A stretch of 64,000 nt of DNA from Rhizophagus irregularis (lineage: Eukaryota > Glomeromycota > Glomeromycetes > Glomerales > Glomeraceae), in contig NC_089444.1 in NCBI RefSeq assembly GCF_026210795.1, positions 920,501-984,500 of the forward strand, given 5' to 3'. How positions within the stretch are numbered: position 1 is the first letter of the stretch; each line of letters starts with the position of its first letter. The notes beneath the pieces are model-generated. The model did no database searches. It saw only the letters and a program-made list of their open reading frames with translations, and was not told the origin of the DNA. Positions 1 to 11,742 of this stretch are shown here, in pieces. A program made the position numbers and the translations under genes.

Positions 1-120
1 TTCATTTATTTTTCCCTTTCGTGCAAACCTACCTTATAGAAGAAAAAGAATTCAAATTATTCATCTTTCAGAATTTGCTCAAGGCATGTAATTAGGTAGA
101 ATAACAGATAATGTTGGCAA

Positions 121-275
121 AATAATGTTGGCTTTAGAGTGGTATTTGGCTTTGGAGCAGCTTAGGGTTAGTGTAAGAAGATTGGTTTAGGTTAGGTGCG
201 TTATCATTATAGTAGTGTTGGTTTGGAGTGGCTTAGGGTTAGAGTAGGTTTAGAGTTAAGGATTAGGATAGATAA
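121..275. repeat. Degenerate telomere-like G-rich repeat
   Basis: Imperfect copies of TTAGGG/TTAGG are spaced through this stretch, for example in ggcttagggttag. They are not in tandem register, and on the left side of the window the G-rich strand points the wrong way for a chromosome end, so this is an interstitial sequence and not a telomere. From here to about 822 no gene or repeat is recognised. Confidence 0.35.
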
Positions 276-822
276 TTTCAGGTTACAATGGTAATCATTT
301 CTAACCCTTCTTTTTATTTTATTACATTTTTTTTGTAGAAAATTGTAATGATGTTTGTGATGAGGCGATCTTGTCTGATAAGGATGAACATGTGCTATTA
401 TATTCAAAAAAGAAATTTCAATTATGGAAGATTGCGAAGTTTTATAAATGATTGGGCTAAATGACAAGGGTTCTGGTCATTAAAGATCATGTAGATCGTG
501 AGGGAGGAGTTGTCCGTCATCGTACATGTTTCACTAAAAGCACTACTGTGAAAAAAATTGGCTGTACATTTATTATTAATGTTTCATGTCCAAAATCAAA
601 CAAAAAAAAAAATTAGTAATGCATTATATTGATTATTTTAATCAAAGATTACATAATTATATAAATACTTAGAGGTATCAATAATAGCATATCGATAACC
701 CTATAACTAAACAATATATCTAAAAATCTATCTAAAAAAAACTATCACTTAATATTAATATGAAACTATGTAATCTATCTTAAATTATAATTAAATTTAC
801 CTAGTAATATAATAAAGATAGA

Positions 823-974
823 TTATTGCCGTTTTCAAAATGGTGTATGCAGTTATATAGTTATATTTGAATAAGAAGACATATACCGGACGAATACTGG
901 ATGAAAACCGGACAAATGTTGATATTCGAATATATCACAAATAAACTGCTCACACCATTTTAAAAACGGCGATA
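823..974. mobile_element. MITE, TIR family CGCCGTTTTCAAAATGGTGT
   Basis: About 150 bp bounded by inverted repeats: ttattgccgttttcaaaatg at the left and its complement, ending aaaaacggcgataa, at the right. A second copy with the same ends lies at 26403-26574, and both contain CCGG-rich internal motifs in opposite orientation. There is no coding capacity. The flanking stretch 975-1493 holds nothing recognisable. Confidence 0.7.
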
Positions 975-1493
975 ATGATAATGTATAATATAACAAATAT
1001 GTGGTGTTTTTTGCATTACACAACGATCCAAATAAAAAGATTTTTTTCCTACGTTATAGTAACCATCCTATAAAAATGCATTGTACATAAATATATATGG
1101 CATTTTTTTAACCATATAATGTCTAGCTCGTTTACTATTTGTTAAACAATAATTTTACAATTGTCCATTTTTAAATACACAAATGTACGATAAATGTTCA
1201 TCATTACGAAAATATGTACATAAAATGTAAATAAATATAGAAAATAATTAATAATTGGTATATTTTACGTAAATTCACCCTCTAAGAAAAAAAAATCTAA
1301 ATTTTCTCCTCTTTATCTATAATATAATATACTCTAAGAATCCTACGCAGTGATCAATTGCACAAGCATCAATAAATTCATGTGCACCAAATCTTAAAAA
1401 TGACAAGAGTCCTACATCATCCTCTTTAACATTTTTAGCCCAGTGAATATACTGGTAATGGATTTTCCAATTCTTTTTTTACGGTGTCTGGCT

Positions 1494-2251
1494 TAGGAAT
1501 TGGAATCGATTCAATCGAAAATCGAAACCCGAGAATCGATTTAAGAATCGATTAATCGTTTCTCAGTAATTTAACAAAAAAAATCATTTTTTAAACATTT
1601 TCGTGATGTAACCGCTTTCGATGATCCCGGCGGCACAAAATTTTAGGTGGATTTTAACTAAAACATTAAAATAATCTCAATTGAAAAATTTTAAAATTTT
1701 GATTAAAAAGTAAAATGATTTTATTTTTGCACTGAATAAAAACCCCCCGAAAAATTTATTAACTAAAGTAATTATTATATAAAAAGTCAAAATTTGTTAT
1801 CATTATAATAAAAAATATATGTACAAATATGCAGTAGACATTATTGGCCCGCATTATAGAATTATATTTAATTCTGGCCAAAAGATGATCCAGGCCCTGA
1901 ACTCGAAATTATCAATTAATAAAAAAATTTTTTTTAATTAATTAAACATTAGCCACAATTAACTCGATTGGATAATGTTTGATTAAATTCTCAATTGTCT
2001 AATTGTCCAATATCCAATTATTATTGGTCAAAAAGCCATCACAATTGTTGAATTTTTTCAATTTTTTATGTTAATTCTGAGATTTTTTATCATTGTGGCG
2101 TGGTTATAGAAACAGCAAGATTATATTTGCCGCGCCAAAATATAAAAATTCGATTTATTGGGATTCGGTTTTATATTCGATTAATCGATTCTATTAGATA
2201 CGATTCGATTTTCGATTAAATCGATTTTAGTTGAATCGATTCCAATCCCTA
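1494..2251. mobile_element. hAT-like non-autonomous transposon
   Basis: The left end taggaattggaatcgattca is mirrored by the right end, which closes in tgaatcgattccaatcccta. The subterminal regions are dense in ATCGATT/AATCGAT motifs in both orientations. The 7-mer tctggct occurs at both flanks (2256 on the right is offset by a few bases), resembling an imperfect target duplication. The interior is non-coding. hAT assignment rests on the TAGGG-type ends and is inference. The flank 2252-2676 shows nothing else. Confidence 0.6.
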
Positions 2252-2676
2252 GTCTCTGGCTCGTGTGGATTTTGAAATTAATTAATTAATTTTCCAATTC
2301 CATTTTCAGTATCATTTTCACAGCATTTTGAACAGGTGCAAAAAGTTTTGTTCATTTTATTTGATTCTTGGGTTGACATTGTATGTGATTTTTTTAATAA
2401 TATAAACTTCAAAGAACTTGTTAAATTATTCCTTTATTTATTTATCAAAATTATTTCGTGGGAATTTCATATATACTACTAATACTTATTTACACTACAA
2501 TAAAGATATGAATAATTTGTACATTACTAATGATTACTAATCCTAATTTGTACTACAAAATCCAAATGAGTATTCGTAATGAAGTTTATTTTAAGTCTAA
2601 TTAGTCTAATTATAAAGTTTAAATCATGATTTGTTTTTTAAAATCCACTTAGCCGTTAACTTTCAAATTTATAAAC

Positions 2677-4035
2677 ATGACCAGAAAAAGAAAAAATGTT
2701 GTCAAATCTATTGTCAAGAAGCCATCACCAGCTCCCGAAAATAATGAAGACTGCTGAAGATTCTCAAATCTTAGCTTCCCCAAAGTTCAATGATGATGAC
2801 TATACTACAAAAAAAGTGGATGAAAAATTATTATCATCAATTTTAGCACGTGTTGCTGCTTTGGAAGCAAAAATAAAAAATTAAAAGATGAAACAAATAT
2901 GAAAGAAATGGGTAAGGTAATAATATTACTTCAAAACCTACTTCTGATAATACTATAGTAAAAATGTTCATAAGAACTAATGTAAAAAATATGTACCAAC
3001 GGGCCAACCAAAAAAGAATCCAAAAAATACAAAAAATCTAGCTTAGAACTGTCAAGTTCTGAATAAGAACCAGACAATATAGAGGTATAATTATTTTGAA
3101 TGCTATTAACACTTCTAAAACAGTATATACATTTCTCAGATGACAAGCATAGCATAGTTAACAAAGAAAATAATAGTCAGTTGTCTATCGCGCCAATTCC
3201 AAAACCTCCTGTCGGACCAAGTCAATTCGCAAAATTATATTCAAAATTGAATATGAATAAAAGTGTATATGAAAGTTATAGGGTAAATATTATTTATTAA
3301 TATAAAGTAAATAGGTCATTTGATAATTATGATTATTATATTTTTAGACCGCCTTTTATGATCTTGTTGAGCGCCATATTCCTGCTGGAGTTCAATATAA
3401 ACATCTTGAGTATTATACGTAAATTTAAAAATTTAACCCTCGAGCTCATTTTCCAGACTGTATTGGTGACTGCCTTAGTATATCTCATGCATCGCAAAAT
3501 AAACTTCAGTCATGTAAAAAACAATAATGAAGTAAAAGGTAAAGTATTTCATGTCTAAGTTTTTTTGGCATTTTATATTAACATTAGCATCCTAATTAAT
3601 ATATTAATTTATTAGGTAAAAATCATAAAACTCGTGCTCAAGAAGAACCTACTCTTTCCAATGCGTATGTATACCAAAATACATTTATTAGCTCCATTTT
3701 ATAATATTGTGGTAGACGAAAATCAATGTTTCAGCAAAATAAAACTACTAAAAGTCGACAAATTAATGTTTCTAACGTATTTACTGAAAAACAACCAATT
3801 GATAATATAACACGTGCTCAGGAAGATCAACCAGCTGATACTGATTCAGAAGAATCTGCTGAAGATCAACAAATTGAAGATGATTCCAATGAAAAAAATG
3901 AAAGAAACCTTCAGTGTGTATGTTAGCTTAGTTTAATTATTAGCAATTGTTTTTTACGTTGAATAGAAATAAAAAGTACTGCAGCTAACTACACTTCGCA
4001 GATCAACTCGAAAAAAGGCTGAATCAACTGTTTGA
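2677..4035 (+). pseudogene. Decayed multi-exon gene, unknown family
   Basis: Pieces of one protein can be followed across several frames. ATG 2677 opens MTRKRKNVVKS, shifts frame near 2750 into a helix-forming stretch (DDDYTTKKVDEKLLSSIL), then shifts back near 2880. A Lys/Ser-rich segment at 3000-3080 contains an in-frame TAA. A block with PIPKPPVGPSQFAKLYSKLN (about 3190-3282) ends at a plausible GT donor, and the next block (from 3349) reads TAFYDLVERHIPAG. An acidic Gln/Glu-rich exon (about 3717-3918) and a short final exon ending STRKKAESTV-stop follow, with GT..AG boundaries. The two frameshifts and internal stop mark it as broken. I do not recognise the family; it resembles the variable Lys-rich nuclear proteins of repeat-rich fungi. 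The acidic exon alone could still be translated. Confidence 0.5.
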
Positions 4036-5629
4036 AATTCGCTCGATTGAAGGTGTTGTCAAATCTATCAAAAAACGACGTTATAATAAATAATTCAGTT
4101 GGTATTTTAATACTTTGCATACATATTTATACATAGTGAATTTAACATTTGTATTAATTTATTATATAAATGAAATCACAATATATTACATACATTTAAT
4201 AAACATTTGTTGAATAAATAGTTTACGAATAATGTATAAATGATTTATCAATTATGAATATAAAATTGTCATTACTAATATCTTTGAATATAAAATGGAT
4301 AAAATTATGATCATATATTGTTCAAATTGGTCTCATTTACCATATATTTTACAGTTAGATTATGTTTAAACTACATATAAAAGGAGCCTAAATTATGTTC
4401 TGATTAGTAACAATTGTAAGTGACTATTTTACATATATACAGTGAACGTTCCTTTTTTATAGGGCCAGCGCGTATTTAGCCATGTCATATGAGCTATAAT
4501 TCCCTTTAAATAGACTTGTGATGAGAAACTTTGCGATAACGCAAGAATAACAATAAAAAGAATTTAAAAATATTCTTTTTTAAAAAGATGAATTTAACGA
4601 AATATGTTCAAAAGGCTTAATTCCGTTCAAATAATGAAAACAAGGTATGTACAAAGTTTGTTAATCGTGCATTTTGATAAGAGAATAAGATCGGGGAGAA
4701 AAAAAAAACATTTTAATATAAATAAATTATTAAAATAAATTTCTTTGTTCACAATTATTATTTACTTATTTATTATTCCCTAATAAAGATTTGAATATTT
4801 TTTATTACGTTTCATTTGAAAAAGATTTCATAAAAAAAAAATTCATAATTAAACCAAACTCGAATTATTACAAAGTAAGATACTAGCCACAATTACCCAC
4901 ACTTTTTTTCACCGATTTCTCCCAAAGTTCACGAGTTATTTAATTCAATAAAAACAATATAAAAATTAGTTGTATTGCATTCAATTGAGAGTAATTCTGA
5001 CACATTTTATTTAGAAATTTAAAAGTATTTCGAATTCCGAAAATTTTTTTTATTCAATAAAAATTTTCAATTATGTATATAAAATAAAATAAAATTGAAA
5101 TATTATAAAATAATATTATTAATATGTGAATATGTGATATAATAATAATATGATGTATATATTGTAATTAACGATTGATATTTAAACTGTATTCGTTGGG
5201 TATTTACAGTATATTAAAAAAACAATTATTTGCTAAAAAAAGAAAGTTATTGTCATGATAATTTGAATAAATAAAATAATATAATTAAATAAGTTCATAT
5301 TTTTTTTTTCGTAACCAATTTTTTACTTGACTGCGGCGGGAGATTACACAACCCACTTTGAGAGAACATTGTACAGTAGAACGAAACTGGATAAGTCTAT
5401 TACTTTATTAATTCTTTTACAGCCGTTGAGCCGATAATTCTTGTATAACGGTTGAGCAGATAATCCGTTAAGCTGATAATTCTTACACAGCCATTACAGC
5501 TGTTTCTATAAGATTTGGGACGTGTGTCGGATTGTTACGTGATTCGAGATTTATACTAAATGATCAATGATGAAATAAATAAAAATAAATAAACAAATTC
5601 AATTTTACAAACAATTATTTTGTGCTATC
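4036..5629. other. Non-coding A+T-rich interval
   Basis: No reading frame, RNA gene or clear repeat was found. Near 5400-5510 there are three imperfect repeats of a phrase like gccgttgagccgataattct, just upstream of the transposase remnant, which could be the subterminal part of that element. Confidence 0.4.
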
Positions 5630-5773
5630 ATGTCAAAATCAATTCTTTCATTACATATTAGATGGCAAATAATTGAAAAAAAAAATTTAGAAGGCCTGAC
5701 AACTCGGCTCATTGCTAAACACTTTGGTATTAGTAAGTCAGCTGTCCAATATTTAGAAAACATAGACGTGTAG
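5630..5773 (+). pseudogene. Transposase N-terminus, helix-turn-helix remnant
   Basis: An ATG frame of 47 codons begins MSKSILSLHIRWQIIEKKN and continues with GLTTRLIAKHFGISKSAVQ before a TAG. The order, a basic 'RWQII' helix followed by 'T..IA..FGISKSAVQ', is the helix-turn-helix DNA-binding start of Tc1/mariner- or pogo-type transposases, which normally run to 300-500 residues. No DDE catalytic part follows in frame. A stretch at 6060-6200 has short basic frames (LRENGRRTK) that may be further debris. No convincing terminal repeats were found. The call rests on motif shape alone. Confidence 0.45.
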
Positions 5774-7959
5774 AAAAGCTTTCTTATATTTTATATCCAT
5801 TTTTTGTAATTGGTTTACGAAGAGATCCTCTTGACTTTTCGCACAAGTTATACAGTGAGACATTTATATATATATTTTTTTTGCTAATAAACCGTTGCTT
5901 TTAAAGTGTCAGTCTATAAATTGTACATTCAAAAAAAATTGATAAAAACCATAAAAACAATTCAATAAATCAATAAAATAGTAAAACAAGCGAACAGATG
6001 ACAAACCTATCAACACTTCGTAAACGTAAATCCAGATAAAATGAAACTGTTGAACATCATTAAATACGCTGTGCTCTCCAAAATATTCTTTTTAGACCAT
6101 TTTCATTTGAAAGACTCCAGTGTATTAAAACTAAGAGATTACGAGAGAATGGCCGAAGAACTAAGGTTAATCTCTATGCAGCCATATGATACCAAATTGT
6201 TCAACTAATATTTTCTGTTGTAAAATAAAAATTGTGTTGCGATACCATGGAAATAAATCGAAAATTTACAACGTGGTCACAAATTTAACTACATTTACAC
6301 TTTTTTAAGTATAACTTTAGCGATGCATTATTTAAACTATACATTTTTTAACTTAAATACTAATATATACATTTTTTAGTTAAGCACATTTTTTAGTGAT
6401 ATATTTTTTTAGATAGTCATGTGAATATAACGCTTCAGGCGCTCCAACAGTTCCTGTTACCTAGTATATTATAATTCTTTTTTTGCAGTACATAACACAT
6501 TGTTCTGTATTTAGATGTAAAATAAGTAAAATAAGTGTTTCAAACACAAAGGAGATATTATTTAAGAAGTCATTTAAACAATCATTTCCAAAAAAGAATT
6601 CCTGATAACTAACTGATATGATGATAAGATTCAATAAATATTATAAATAAAGTTAGACCCTTTTTTCATTTTTGATCTAATATTTTTTAGGATTAACAAA
6701 TAACGGCGCGTTATTTTGACCAGTATTTATAATATATTAATTTAACACGCCACTTTTAATATATTCGGGTAAAAAAAAACCAGATTTTCTTTGATCTAAA
6801 TAAATAATATATTTATATGATTATATTTATTTAATAACATGAGAAAATCAAAAAGAAATTCTATTATCTCATTAAAAGGTTATTTAATCAACGTTTCAAA
6901 TATATTAAAAAAGTTCGTTATTGCCCTTATAAAAGCGATAAAATAAGAACGTATTTTGATTTATTTATTTGATCTAATTATTAAATTATAATATTATCCT
7001 ACGTAACCAAATCAATAAAGTGCATCTATGAAGCATAGATAATGTTCGGCTATCAGTCACATTTAGAAATTTACGCCCAAAACTTCATATGTAATAACTG
7101 TTGGGAAAAATATAATATGATCCTCAATTATTTGGAAAGAAAGAAAAATTTTTATGATATCATGATACATTTAGGTTTCTTTGTATTTTGGTTATTTTAA
7201 AGCTTTTATAGCTCTTATAGTACAATAATAAAGAAATTATCTTATATTGTTAATCACGAGAAATTTTATTCCCACGAATAATATTAGTAAGTCTTTAAAT
7301 AGCCTTAAATAGAACGCCGCCTGTATTGTCACGTGATTTTGCAATGGCGCAGGAAAATGCACTTATGCAGGAATTAGTCAAAATTTGGTTAACTTATATT
7401 AAAAAATTGAACCTATTTAACCTAAACCTATTTGAAAAAATATATATATACTGTATGTATAAATGATCGAACCAATAATAAATCGAATATTGAGCATAAC
7501 CCGAAAAATTTTCAATTAATTGGTACAACTATTTTATTATTATTTTTCTATTTTTTCTTAACAATTACTCTACCTTTTATATTTACGTATTATAAAAATG
7601 ATCTTTTTAATCATCAGATTAATCAGCTATGACTAATAATAATTCTCCTAATTGACATTGAATCGCATTTAAAATTTGGTGGATATTTATTAGATTGCCC
7701 TGTATAAATTAATTTGAATTGTGTAACGTGTAGCAAAAATTTTTCATAGAATTATGACATATTACGATTTTTCGTAAAATGATTTAGTTTAAGACCATTG
7801 TTCCCAGTGTGAAGCAACAGGTGACTGCTAGTAAATAATTTTTTTCAATGCATAAAAGTTGATCTCTCTTTTTATAAAAATGTCCATTTGTCTAAATATT
7901 CTTTGTTGTTTAATTTATTTATTTATTAATTATCTCATAAAAAAAATATAAAAAAATTC
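5774..7959. other. Non-coding interval
   Basis: A+T-rich, without supported genes. It contains one perfect TCACGTGA palindrome at 7329-7336. Short open frames here (for example 7432-7632) are hydrophobic low-complexity translations of A+T-rich DNA and have no homolog elsewhere in the window. Confidence 0.4.
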
Positions 7960-8100
7960 AAAGAATATAAAAAAAAGATAAATGATTTATTAGACAAAAT
8001 TGGATATCATTTAAACTTAAATAAACTACGAGTTAAAAGTAGCTATCAATAGTATTTCAACATATAAATCGCTTAATAACATATTCTATAATTCGTAATG

Positions 8101-8127
8101 ATATATATATATATATATATATATATA
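8101..8127. repeat. (AT)n microsatellite
   Basis: Uninterrupted AT dinucleotide run. It is absent at the equivalent place in copy 2 (about 17425), so it expanded, or was lost, after the duplication. Confidence 0.9.
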
Positions 8128-8238
8128 ATTCAATGATCATATTATCGATTCGATTGGGTAATAATCTTATTTTTACTATATTTAAACTTAATGTTTGGCT
8201 AAAATAATTATACCATAATTTAATTTTAAAATATAAAA

Positions 8239-8802
8239 TTAATTCAATGAAGATCTATTTAGATATTGTGTTAAATAAAATTTGAGATTTTCCTTTTGAT
8301 CAAATTTGAAGATCAATTCTTCGCCAATATTTTGTTCAATTTCAATTCCATAAATAGTTTTATTTAAAAAATTAATAATAAAAGAGGGAGAAACTATTTC
8401 ACAAACCACTTGATAAATTCGATTATCATTTAGTTGTTGATAAAAGAAGTAGTATTCATTTTGATTGAAGTTAATGTTGGATACGTTACTACTAATTTCA
8501 TTTAGTAATTGGATTGAGATTTCTTTACATTTGATATGATAAATGTAGATATCATTTGGTGGCTGATAAATAAATGTAACGGGATGAACGAGTTGGTTAA
8601 TCACAAAATTATCTTGTACGATAGAATTTAAGGAGATTTGTCCCGGGTTGTCGTAATATTGGTTTGATAAATGGCTAGCATTCTGCACACCCATATAAGG
8701 AATATTCATACGTGAACCAGCTGCCGCTTGCTCAGTATTCATTTGAAATGAGAGGTTGTTATTAGAACTAAAAAATTGGTTATTTGAATAATTTGAGTTC
8801 AT
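8239..8802 (-). CDS. Small Asn/Gln-rich protein, unknown family, member 1
   Basis: An intronless 187-residue protein that I cannot name. The N-terminal ~70 residues are low-complexity and Asn/Gln/Ser-rich (MNSNYSNNQFF). A conserved body follows: FIYQPPND near residues 77-84, KCKEIS near 91-96, NEYYFFYQQ near 115-123, then the strongest block from VCEIVSPSFIINFLNKTIYG (133-152) to the QKENLKF motif and a C-terminal NR. There is no signal peptide, membrane span or known catalytic motif. Two relatives lie in this window (17529-18071 and 45593-46165), and the C-terminal half is better conserved than the N-terminal half, which argues for a selected, folded domain. The ATG is chosen because all three members begin there with M-N-x-x-Y. 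It has its own promoter, with a TATA box about 175 bp upstream. Function unknown. Confidence 0.8.
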   Translation of the reverse strand: MNSNYSNNQFFSSNNNLSFQMNTEQAAAGSRMNIPYMGVQNASHLSNQYYDNPGQISLNSIVQDNFVINQLVHPVTFIYQPPNDIYIYHIKCKEISIQLLNEISSNVSNINFNQNEYYFFYQQLNDNRIYQVVCEIVSPSFIINFLNKTIYGIEIEQNIGEELIFKFDQKENLKFYLTQYLNRSSLN

Positions 8803-8974
8803 ATTTACTAAACTTAAAATAAACTTATATAGGTTATTCGAAAAGGACCGATAATACTTTTAAAATTTGAAGTTTGTACAAATAAATTACAGTGTACTTA
8901 ATTTCCTTAAAGCTTAATTTGAAATTTCTATCAAGTTTTTTATTAAAAAAAAAGGATTGAAACTGATTTAGAGC

Positions 8975-8985
8975 TCTTTATATAA
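8975..8985 (-). promoter_or_regulatory. TATA box of small gene 1
   Basis: Read on the minus strand this is TTTATATAAAG, about 175 bp before the ATG at 8802. The same phrase (cttta tataaataat on the plus strand) stands about 175 bp before the ATG in the 17529-18071 copy, and TTTTATATAAATA stands about 110 bp before the ATG of the third copy. Confidence 0.6.
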
Positions 8986-9040
8986 ATAATGCATTATTAA
9001 TACATATGAATCTTAAAATATTCGTGAAACAAATAAAAAT

Positions 9041-9060
9041 TGGCGTAAATTTGCTCCCTA
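9041..9060 (-). promoter_or_regulatory. Conserved upstream element of the small-gene family
   Basis: On the minus strand this reads TAGGGAGCAAATTTACGCCA. It lies about 60 bp upstream of the TATA box and is followed by an A/T stretch containing TTTATTTGTTT. The third family member at 45593 keeps TAGGGAGCAAAATTTTTTAC then GCC in the same place, although the surrounding DNA has largely diverged. Confidence 0.6.
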
Positions 9061-9640
9061 TTGATATTATCATGTGATCAACCATTTTATTTTATGTCCG
9101 CAGAACCACCAATTACTATCAGTATTATTGATGAAGTACCCTTTTTTAATAAAGTCAAAATTTCAGATACTCCTTTTGTCCTTCACCCTAATTCCAATTG
9201 AATCATCTTATTGTTTAACATCAATGAAATTACGCTCATAAATTAGAAAAAATGAATGGTTCGTAACACTGGTTCGGAATAACGGAACTGATTTTTAGCC
9301 AAATTAATCAAACTTAATCATCGATGGACGAATAGTATGATTAAATTAAAAAAAAAGATTAAATAAATCGCGTTTCTTGAGTCGTACCATTCATATCTAT
9401 TTACTAAAATAAAATAACAATTTTCTTGGCGTTTCGAAATACTCTTTCATCCATTGGAAAATTCCTTTTTGATACATTTGCATGTTATTTGTAAAATAAA
9501 ATTGAAGAGTCCGTCGGCTATTATGCTGATGTACAACATTAGTAGTACACGGTATACACTGACATTCTTTTGGTCCATACACTAGTTCATTTTGGTAAGA
9601 AATTTATGATATTTTTCGATTGCAAGTATCCTGATATAAT

Positions 9641-11407
9641 TTTACGATGCCCCTATTTTTCATAATGATGCATGCAAACGAATAAATTTATATTTATTTG
9701 AAAGTCCCGGGGGGATACTTTTGTCGATCATTGTTATTTGTGAAATTAAAATTGCCTTATAAGTTAATAAGAAATTGTTTTTACTTTTAAACAATCGTGA
9801 AACCCGAGAAGGCGTTTTAGATCTTTCTCAACTATGATCTTTATTCCATATTTACTATATATTCAAAATTTTTTGATACGTACTATCATGTTTATGTTAC
9901 AAAAAAGGGGTCTATCTGTCTGGTAGATAGTTTGTATCACCTATTTTACACTATTGGATACTAAAGCAATATGGTACAAAGCTTTATTACAAATTTCTAA
10001 AGCCTATTGATCCAATATTAAGCAGTGGTTTAAAAATAGGCATTTATTATAACTATTAAATAAATTCATGCAAAATAATAACGATAAAAAATTAATAACG
10101 CATTAAAATAGATCTGAAAATTTTTAGTTCAGCGATATGTTATTTTATTGTGTGCTGTCATTTTTTAAAGTTCCAAATATAGCATAATATTTATAGGAAA
10201 ACCCGAAATAATTCTTTTTTTTTAAGTTTGTGTCCATTAGGCGCCAGACTTAATCGGAGTATATTCGATTTCTATATATGTTAAATAGAATAGACTCAAT
10301 ATCCATAATAAAACAAAATTGATGAAAGATGCTATTATAATTAAAAATTGACTTTCTTATTCAGATCCAATAAATACATATTACATCCTCTATGCGCTAT
10401 TGTATGCATACATACTTCTGAAATAAAATTCCGAAATATATTCATTTATCATATATACTCATATACAACATATTTATAGCAAAATTTATGTTTCTAAGGT
10501 GATAAATGACAAATTTGTTATTTTAAATTACAATAAATTATTTATTTTATTAATGCATAAAATAAAAAAATATATTATAATTCGTGACTCCGATCAAGGA
10601 GCACATAATAATATTTTGCAGATCATTAGCTAAACTTGGAATACATTCCGTAATCGACGAATCATAAATATCATTATTGTGTGTTACACTAATTCAATAC
10701 AAAAACCAAGCGGTCAGTTTAAAATAACACCGTTAAAGATTTTTCCCTTAATATTCCTTGTGATTTATTCATAACTTGTCATTGTTAAAATTAATTTCTC
10801 TATTATGAATACCGTTAAATTCGTGCGTGTAACACATGGTATTATTAAGATAACTAGGAACAAAATTATCGTATTACGAATTTTAGATTTAGAAATTTGG
10901 CTTATTTGTTAGACTAGACGTATGAAACCAAATGACAATTATTCGGCAAAGCGAAAGGAAAAACAAAATAATTGTTTATACTAAACTCGCCAATATTTTT
11001 ATTGCAACAAACTCTTTTCGGAAAGAATAGGAACAAAAACTTCATTGAGATAATGAAATCCGCAGGCTTCTTTTTAGCCATGGGCGTATTATCATTACTT
11101 GTTTTATCCTTCAAATCTTGAATATTAAATTAATTTAAACTTATTTACTATATACAGTGTAATGCTTTAATGAATGTAAGACTTAACATTTACATTTGAT
11201 GTGTAACGCGTCATTATTATAACTATAACAAGTAATTAGTATAGACTATATATTTTATTCAATACCGAACTTTTAAAAAATTTATATTATGAGGTTTGTT
11301 ATTTTTCAAGCATAATCAAGAAAATGAGTATTCCCAAATTATGATTGACCCATTTGATTTCTCAATGACCTTCATGGCTTCATAATCTTAAAATTATTAT
11401 AATATTA
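9641..11407. repeat. Dispersed repeat block A (pair at 33547-35366)
   Basis: A long stretch in direct orientation to 33547-35366. It starts at acgatgcccctattttt and includes gtgaaacccgagaaggcg and a near-identical core from ttcgtgactccgatcaagga (10581) to about 10990. No reading frame is conserved between the copies, so it looks like a non-coding dispersed repeat. A shorter third piece is at 22862-23075. Block A is interrupted after 11407 and resumes at about 14205-14345. Confidence 0.75.
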
Positions 11408-11426
11408 CTAGCCGTTAACCCAATGT

Positions 11427-11438
11427 AAAATCTGTGGG
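11427..11438. repeat. Target-site duplication, left
   Basis: AAAATCTGTGGG, repeated exactly at 13877-13888 on the other side of the retroposon. Confidence 0.8.
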
Positions 11439-11665
11439 AAGAATACAATAGAGTGGAAGGAAACTTTTTAGAGGATATTAGACAAGATGTTCTACGCACA
11501 AAAACACATATAAAAGATATAATATTAAAGTGCGCAAGTACTTCTTACGAGGTTTATAGAGATGAAATGAAGAGACTTTCAAGGGAAATTTTGGAGCTTC
11601 GAAATTGGCTGCGGGAGGTGCAGCAGCGAACAAAGAATTATCACGTGAGGTATTTAATAAGGTAA
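11439..11665 (+). pseudogene. Coiled-coil N-terminal frame, out of phase with the RRM-like frame
   Basis: From the first base after the target duplication a frame stays open to the TAG at 11663-11665. It has a heptad-like charged helix (MKRLSREILELRNWLREVQ). The RRM-like protein continues in another frame that is open from 11566 with a similar helix (KELSREVFNKVKEVERKEQ). The 5' end therefore looks truncated by insertion and then frameshifted near 11.6 kb. A small unrecognised intron is the alternative. No good ATG opens the combined frame. Confidence 0.4.
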
Positions 11666-11742
11666 AAGAGGTTGAAAGAAAGGAACAAATAATATTGGAG
11701 AAAAATGATAAAATTAGGAAAGTATCTAAAGAGGTTGAATCA

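Larger units (their letters stand above)
7960..9610. repeat. Segmental duplication, copy 1 (pair at 17280-18775)
   Basis: The downstream flank, gene and upstream flank of the small gene at 8239-8802 all recur at 17280-18775 in the same orientation. Similarity includes the tail phrase gtagctatcaatagtatttc, the promoter, and a further ~180 bp at about 9410-9600 (counterpart 18600-18775). Copy 1 carries an (AT)n run at 8101-8127 that copy 2 lacks. The upstream ~180-bp part has an open frame in each copy, but the two frames are not the same, so it is not called a gene. Confidence 0.75.

Noticed and set aside
9397-9582. Cys/His-containing short frame upstream of small gene 1
   Set aside because: The matching DNA in the second copy (18600-18775) is open only in a different frame with a different product, so coding is not conserved.
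11605-11742. Start of the RRM-like frame at 11605
   Set aside because: That codon is TTG, not a normal eukaryotic start. The frame is open upstream without an ATG, and the first ATG is at 11743.
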